From positions 59,861 through 123,860 of the forward strand of contig NZ_RCWC01000014.1 in NCBI RefSeq assembly GCF_018448935.1: a stretch of 64,000 nucleotides of DNA. The letters run 5' to 3'. This DNA comes from Photorhabdus noenieputensis (lineage in GTDB: Bacteria; Pseudomonadota; Gammaproteobacteria; Enterobacterales; Enterobacteriaceae). A model generated the notes under the pieces. That model saw only the letters and a list, made by a program, of their open reading frames with translations. It did not search any database and was not told the origin of the DNA. Both the position numbers and the translations under genes were made by a program. Shown piece by piece: positions 61,249 to 64,000 of this stretch (its first letter is position 1; each line of letters begins with the position of its first letter).

Positions 61249-62547
61249 TTAAGCCAGTAAGGCTTCCAAACCAGCGGTCACCGACTCCATACGGTGACCG
61301 CCTGAATGCTCAATCACATAACGTTTGCCTACCTGAGAAGAGGCATCCAGCCCCCAAATACCATGTTCAGCCTTCTGACTCAGCGGATCGCTACTGGTAT
61401 TGATGTGGGTGACGTTGGCACTATCCAACTTGTCGGCCAACCTATCTCGCAATCCTACATGCAATCCCATGCTGTTGAATGCGGTGACCTTGATCCCATG
61501 TTTGATGCCCGCATATTGCGCCAGACCGCCGCCCAAAGAGTGGCCTAGAACCTCAACCTTGCCGCCATATTGTTTAGTGAAAGACTTGACCAAGCGGTCA
61601 GCATCCTGAAACGCGCTGTCCTTGATCCCCAAAGCCGCGCCGACATCGCTCTTCACCGTACCAGGACGCTTGGTTGGCTGAGTGCCCACGAAGGAAAGCA
61701 CCATAGTGTCGTCACGCTTGTAGACAGCAACCTTGAGCGCAGACCAAGCATCTCCCTCAAGGATTAAAGGATCATTCTCCCCCTTGCTGGGGCGAACATG
61801 CAGGGTTAACTCACTGCCGGTTCCGCCAGTGCCATCCTCCCGGCGAGCCAGTATCGAGGACGGAATATCAGCTAAAGTGGCATGACTATAACCCGCTGGC
61901 ATATCCCGATAGCTACTGGAGCAACTGATTCTCGCCAATTGAGCCGCATCCATCACGGCTTTAGCTCCCACGGCATTCAACGGCTCTTGTTCCGCTTTAG
62001 CCACAAACGCGGGTTTGGCGATCACCGTGGCAGAATTCAGCAATTGCTCGGCACGCGCTCCAGCCTGCAAACGCTCGGACGCGCCAAGCGGTAGGTGCGA
62101 GACTCCTTTCGCGCCCGCTCCAGCCAGCCCCAAGGCAGAAGATGCCAGCAAACGCCCGGTGGATTCCGCCAGATTTTTAACGCCTGCAACACCGACCGAA
62201 ATTGCACCACTCGTTACACTACTGGCACCGCCCGTGATATTAGCCAATCCCTTGATAATGGCACCAGTCCAGTAGCGCGCCTTACCTTTGGCACTCTGTG
62301 CGTGGGAATCATGTCCTCCCTGTATGGCAGTGCCAATCTTGCGAGCCGGGGCGCTCAATGTCAGATATTTCAGTGTAGTGGTCAGCACCTTGCCCGGCGA
62401 CACCTGAGTACCAAGACCCGTACTGGTGTAATGGGAAGCAAGATGATGATGAACACTATTATTGCGTGATGGTGTCTGTACCTCTCCGTTCGAGAGGGGC
62501 GACAATGCCGTCGCTTTGAGAGTGTGCCCAAGACTTTGAATAGACAT
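61249..62547 (-). CDS. Lipase-like (class 3) probable type III secretion effector
   Basis: 432 aa with no Sec signal. The N-terminal 60 residues are Ser/Thr/Asn-rich (QTPSRNNSVHHHLASHYTST), fitting a type III export signal and chaperone-binding site. Residues 100-165 are Gly/Ala-rich. The C-terminal half has the class 3 lipase core: TMVLSFVGTQ (oxyanion region), GHSLGGGLAQYAG near 333 with the nucleophile Ser, and candidate Asp (NTSSDPLSQ) and His (IEHSGGHRM) residues. AAGGAG precedes the ATG. The chaperone gene lies 33 bp upstream. Host target lipids unknown. Confidence 0.75.
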   Translation of the reverse strand: MSIQSLGHTLKATALSPLSNGEVQTPSRNNSVHHHLASHYTSTGLGTQVSPGKVLTTTLKYLTLSAPARKIGTAIQGGHDSHAQSAKGKARYWTGAIIKGLANITGGASSVTSGAISVGVAGVKNLAESTGRLLASSALGLAGAGAKGVSHLPLGASERLQAGARAEQLLNSATVIAKPAFVAKAEQEPLNAVGAKAVMDAAQLARISCSSSYRDMPAGYSHATLADIPSSILARREDGTGGTGSELTLHVRPSKGENDPLILEGDAWSALKVAVYKRDDTMVLSFVGTQPTKRPGTVKSDVGAALGIKDSAFQDADRLVKSFTKQYGGKVEVLGHSLGGGLAQYAGIKHGIKVTAFNSMGLHVGLRDRLADKLDSANVTHINTSSDPLSQKAEHGIWGLDASSQVGKRYVIEHSGGHRMESVTAGLEALLA

Positions 62548-62580
62548 CTTATTCTCCTTTGCTATTCAGATAACCGCTGC

Positions 62581-63057
62581 TCAGCATGCGATGGCTGAGC
62601 CAGGTAATGGATGCGGCGCAGACACTCCGTTCTGCTGGGTGTTGATTGCCTGAAACTGGGCCTGCAAGCTGATACCAAGATCGAGGAACTCTCCCAGAGT
62701 CTGCATAAATGCAGTTTCGTCGAACATCTCGATCAACGCGGAGAAGCTCAACACCAGATAATTGGTACGACTGTCCAGACTGATCTGACTGCCGCCGGTG
62801 GTAAGACCGAACATATTCAGCTCAAGGGCAGCCCGAGTCAGCATCAACTGGCCCGGTTCATCTGCTGGTAATCGCAACAAAGGAATATAGAGATAAAATG
62901 CCTGAACGTCGTCGTTATCCGGTACTTCAACGACGCACTCTCCACCTTGGCCGAAAGGCACTGTACAGTGACCATCGCTGCCAATGCTCAAAGCCACGCC
63001 TTGGCGTTCACCCACAAGGTGCAACCACTCCGATACTGTCTGTTGATATGCTTTCAC
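62581..63057 (-). CDS. Type III secretion chaperone (CesT family)
   Basis: 158 aa, acidic, with a GTG start and GGAG upstream. It has the CesT/Tir-chaperone pattern: VSEWLHLVGERQGVALSIGS, QAFYLYIPLLRLPAD, LMLTRAALELNMFGLTTGG and NYLVLSFSALIEMFDETAF with the C-terminal helix. Such chaperones bind the N-terminus of the downstream effector. Its position immediately before the lipase gene supports a dedicated pair. Confidence 0.8.
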   Translation of the reverse strand: MKAYQQTVSEWLHLVGERQGVALSIGSDGHCTVPFGQGGECVVEVPDNDDVQAFYLYIPLLRLPADEPGQLMLTRAALELNMFGLTTGGSQISLDSRTNYLVLSFSALIEMFDETAFMQTLGEFLDLGISLQAQFQAINTQQNGVSAPHPLPGSAIAC

Positions 63058-63189
63058 TATGATGTTCTCCGCTCGTTATCCCTTACAGACAAAGGGTTTC
63101 ACACGCAATAGAAAGTGTGAGCATGTTAACAATCACCGGCAAGCCGTGATTTATCTCCGGGGCGAAGTTTTTTATATCGACGTCGAAAT

Positions 63190-63262
63190 AGCGTCTTATC
63201 GGCAGTTGGGTTGCACCGTGCAAGTACGGTTCGAATCTACTGCACCCAACTTAGCCGACAGG
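63190..63262. repeat. Long imperfect inverted repeat with inner hairpin
   Basis: TCGGCAGTTGGGTTGCA and TGCACCCAACTTAGCCGA pair over about 16 bp with two small bulges. Inside lies TTGCAC-C-GTGCAA. The structure is between the chaperone and the small unknown gene, and could be a terminator, RNA element or relic. Confidence 0.55.
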
Positions 63263-63282
63263 TGTTGTCCCAATAGCGTAGG

Positions 63283-63579
63283 TTAATTCATATGAGTTTT
63301 ACGGGCTGGATCGTATTCCCACCACCATTCAAAGGAAGGAAGCCCTAACGATTCGAAACTTTCCGGCGGCAGAATATCGGTGAACAATCCCCCTTCAAAT
63401 AGATTGTCGCAGGAAAGACCACTGATAGAACAATAACGCTTATTATCACGCACCCAAACCAAACTACCGCTGTAATAGGCAGTCAATCCATTAATGTAAT
63501 CACGAATTTCAGGAGATGCGGTAATCAATACCTCCTTTTGTAACCGCAAGAACAAGATGAGTTCCCAATAATGCTCCAT
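63283..63579 (-). CDS. Unrecognised 98-aa protein
   Basis: I do not recognise a family. The sequence is Trp/Tyr-rich and acidic (FEWWWEYDPARKTHMN at the end; YYSGSLVWVRDNKRYCSISG), soluble, without a signal peptide. It is in line with the chaperone and effector genes but separated by a strong inverted repeat, and has no clear ribosome-binding site. It may belong to the type III cargo islet or be a solitary small immunity-like protein. Confidence 0.5.
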   Translation of the reverse strand: MEHYWELILFLRLQKEVLITASPEIRDYINGLTAYYSGSLVWVRDNKRYCSISGLSCDNLFEGGLFTDILPPESFESLGLPSFEWWWEYDPARKTHMN

Positions 63580-63595
63580 GCTTTGTTCAACCGTA

Positions 63596-63630
63596 TATAC
63601 CCGTCATCTTTCAAATTGCTTCTTATTAAT
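63596..63630 (-). repeat. Partial ERIC element
   Basis: TATACCCGTCATCTTTCAAA then TTGCTTCTT match the end of the ERIC elements; the rest is missing. Immediately upstream of the 98-aa gene. Confidence 0.7.
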
Positions 63631-63978
63631 TAAAGAATTCAATATGAAAAATCGGAATTGAGAACGATTAATTAGCTATTTTGCGTGATATCAATCACAT
63701 TTTTTTCATATTCATCTGAGAAATATCGTGATCTTGTGGTCATAATATTTAGAGAGCGAAATTCTCTGTTATTTGTCTCCACTCCATCCTACTTAGCTGG
63801 AAGCGGTCTGTTGTTCTCTCTAACGCCACGTATTAAATGATGGCTATTTTACGCTGTCATTTTTTTACCGCGGAACAGACCGGCGCTATTTAAAAGAGCC
63901 GCTTGTAATGGCTCGTTTAATAGCCTCCTGCGTTATCCCCGTTTCAGGATAATGGTTCAACTATGTAGGGTTTCAAAT
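63631..63978 (+). promoter_or_regulatory. Structured leader region at the right edge
   Basis: No gene. From 63804 a series of stems: CGGTCTGTT (63804-63812) with AACAGACCG (63874-63882), GAGCC (63896) with GGCTC (63910), and TTATCC (63933) with GGATAA (63947). Within the first is a terminator-like hairpin. An ATG at 63979 (M-D-G-L-V-F-T) may begin the next gene, which runs off the window. Confidence 0.5.
63835..63867 (+). terminator. Attenuator-like hairpin inside the leader
   Basis: AAATGATGGC and GCTGTCATTT pair with two mismatches around a short loop and run into TTTTTT. It lies between the two arms of the outer stem, an arrangement typical of attenuators. Confidence 0.5.
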
Positions 63979-64000
63979 ATGGATGGATTAGTTTTCACCT

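Noticed and set aside
63205..63250. tRNA-like GGTTCGAATC motif
   Set aside because: Only the T-loop-like bases fit; the T-stem does not pair and no D-arm, anticodon arm or acceptor stem can be drawn.
63059..63286. Plus-strand 75-codon frame across the long inverted repeat
   Set aside because: Its start has no ribosome-binding site, it is antisense to the expected leader of the chaperone gene, and the second half is just translation of the inverted repeat.

Overview
The window looks like chromosomal DNA of an entomopathogenic enterobacterium, most likely Photorhabdus (Xenorhabdus is the main alternative). The housekeeping genes follow the E. coli order in blocks (mrcB-hrpB-sfsA-dksA-gluQ-pcnB-folK-panBCD-yadGH-can-hpt-cueO-yacC-speED). 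They are interrupted by islets typical of these insect pathogens: a nonribosomal peptide synthetase (NRPS) operon, a PAAR/S-type-pyocin toxin array with many immunity genes, several toxin-antitoxin loci and a type III effector with its chaperone. At least five full ERIC repeats of about 127 bp are present. No rRNA, tRNA, CRISPR array or intact insertion sequence was found.

Layout. 1-3.8 kb: btuF, erpA, a DUF1460 lipoprotein and hemL. 3.8-4.2 kb: a decayed higB with an intact higA. 4.3-18.6 kb: a three-gene minus-strand NRPS operon. Its architecture is docking-C-A-PCP, docking-C-A(MT)-PCP, then docking-C-A(MT)-PCP-C, with 4-bp gene overlaps, matching rhabdopeptide/xenortide-type synthetases. 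A degenerate copy of its terminal condensation domain lies just upstream of the operon. 19.4-21.1 kb: hipBA. 21.2-26.4 kb: a PAAR-pyocin effector followed by alternating immunity paralogues, with an orphan colicin-type HNH nuclease plus Im9-like cassette inserted among them. 26.8-41.4 kb: conserved core. 41.4-45.4 kb: an islet around hpt with a TacAT-type pair, a higB remnant with higA, and a Panacea-domain gene paired with an unrecognised 156-aa protein. 45.5-49.4 kb: cueO, yacC, speE, speD. 49.6-50.8 kb: a cysteine hydrolase and a solitary HicB. 50.9-59.6 kb: an amino-sugar (galactosamine type) PTS/aldolase operon with an exported GH36-like glycosidase and a DeoR repressor. 60.0-61.2 kb: a class C beta-lactamase. 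61.2-63.6 kb: a lipase-like type III effector, its chaperone and a small unknown gene. The last 200 bases look like a structured, attenuator-like leader.

How the parts fit. The NRPS operon should make short, partly N-methylated peptides released by condensation with an amine rather than by a thioesterase. In the aga-like operon a periplasmic glycosidase would release amino sugar, the mannose-family PTS (AgaVWEF) would import and phosphorylate it, AgaS would deaminate and isomerise it, and the AgaY/AgaZ aldolase would cleave the downstream bisphosphate. No deacetylase or tagatose-6-phosphate kinase gene is in the window. The 21-26 kb array records repeated exchange of toxin tips on a PAAR carrier, leaving immunity genes behind. 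The strongest leads for new biology are the Panacea pair, the toxin-tip array, the methyltransferase-deletion scar in the first NRPS module, and the lipase effector.
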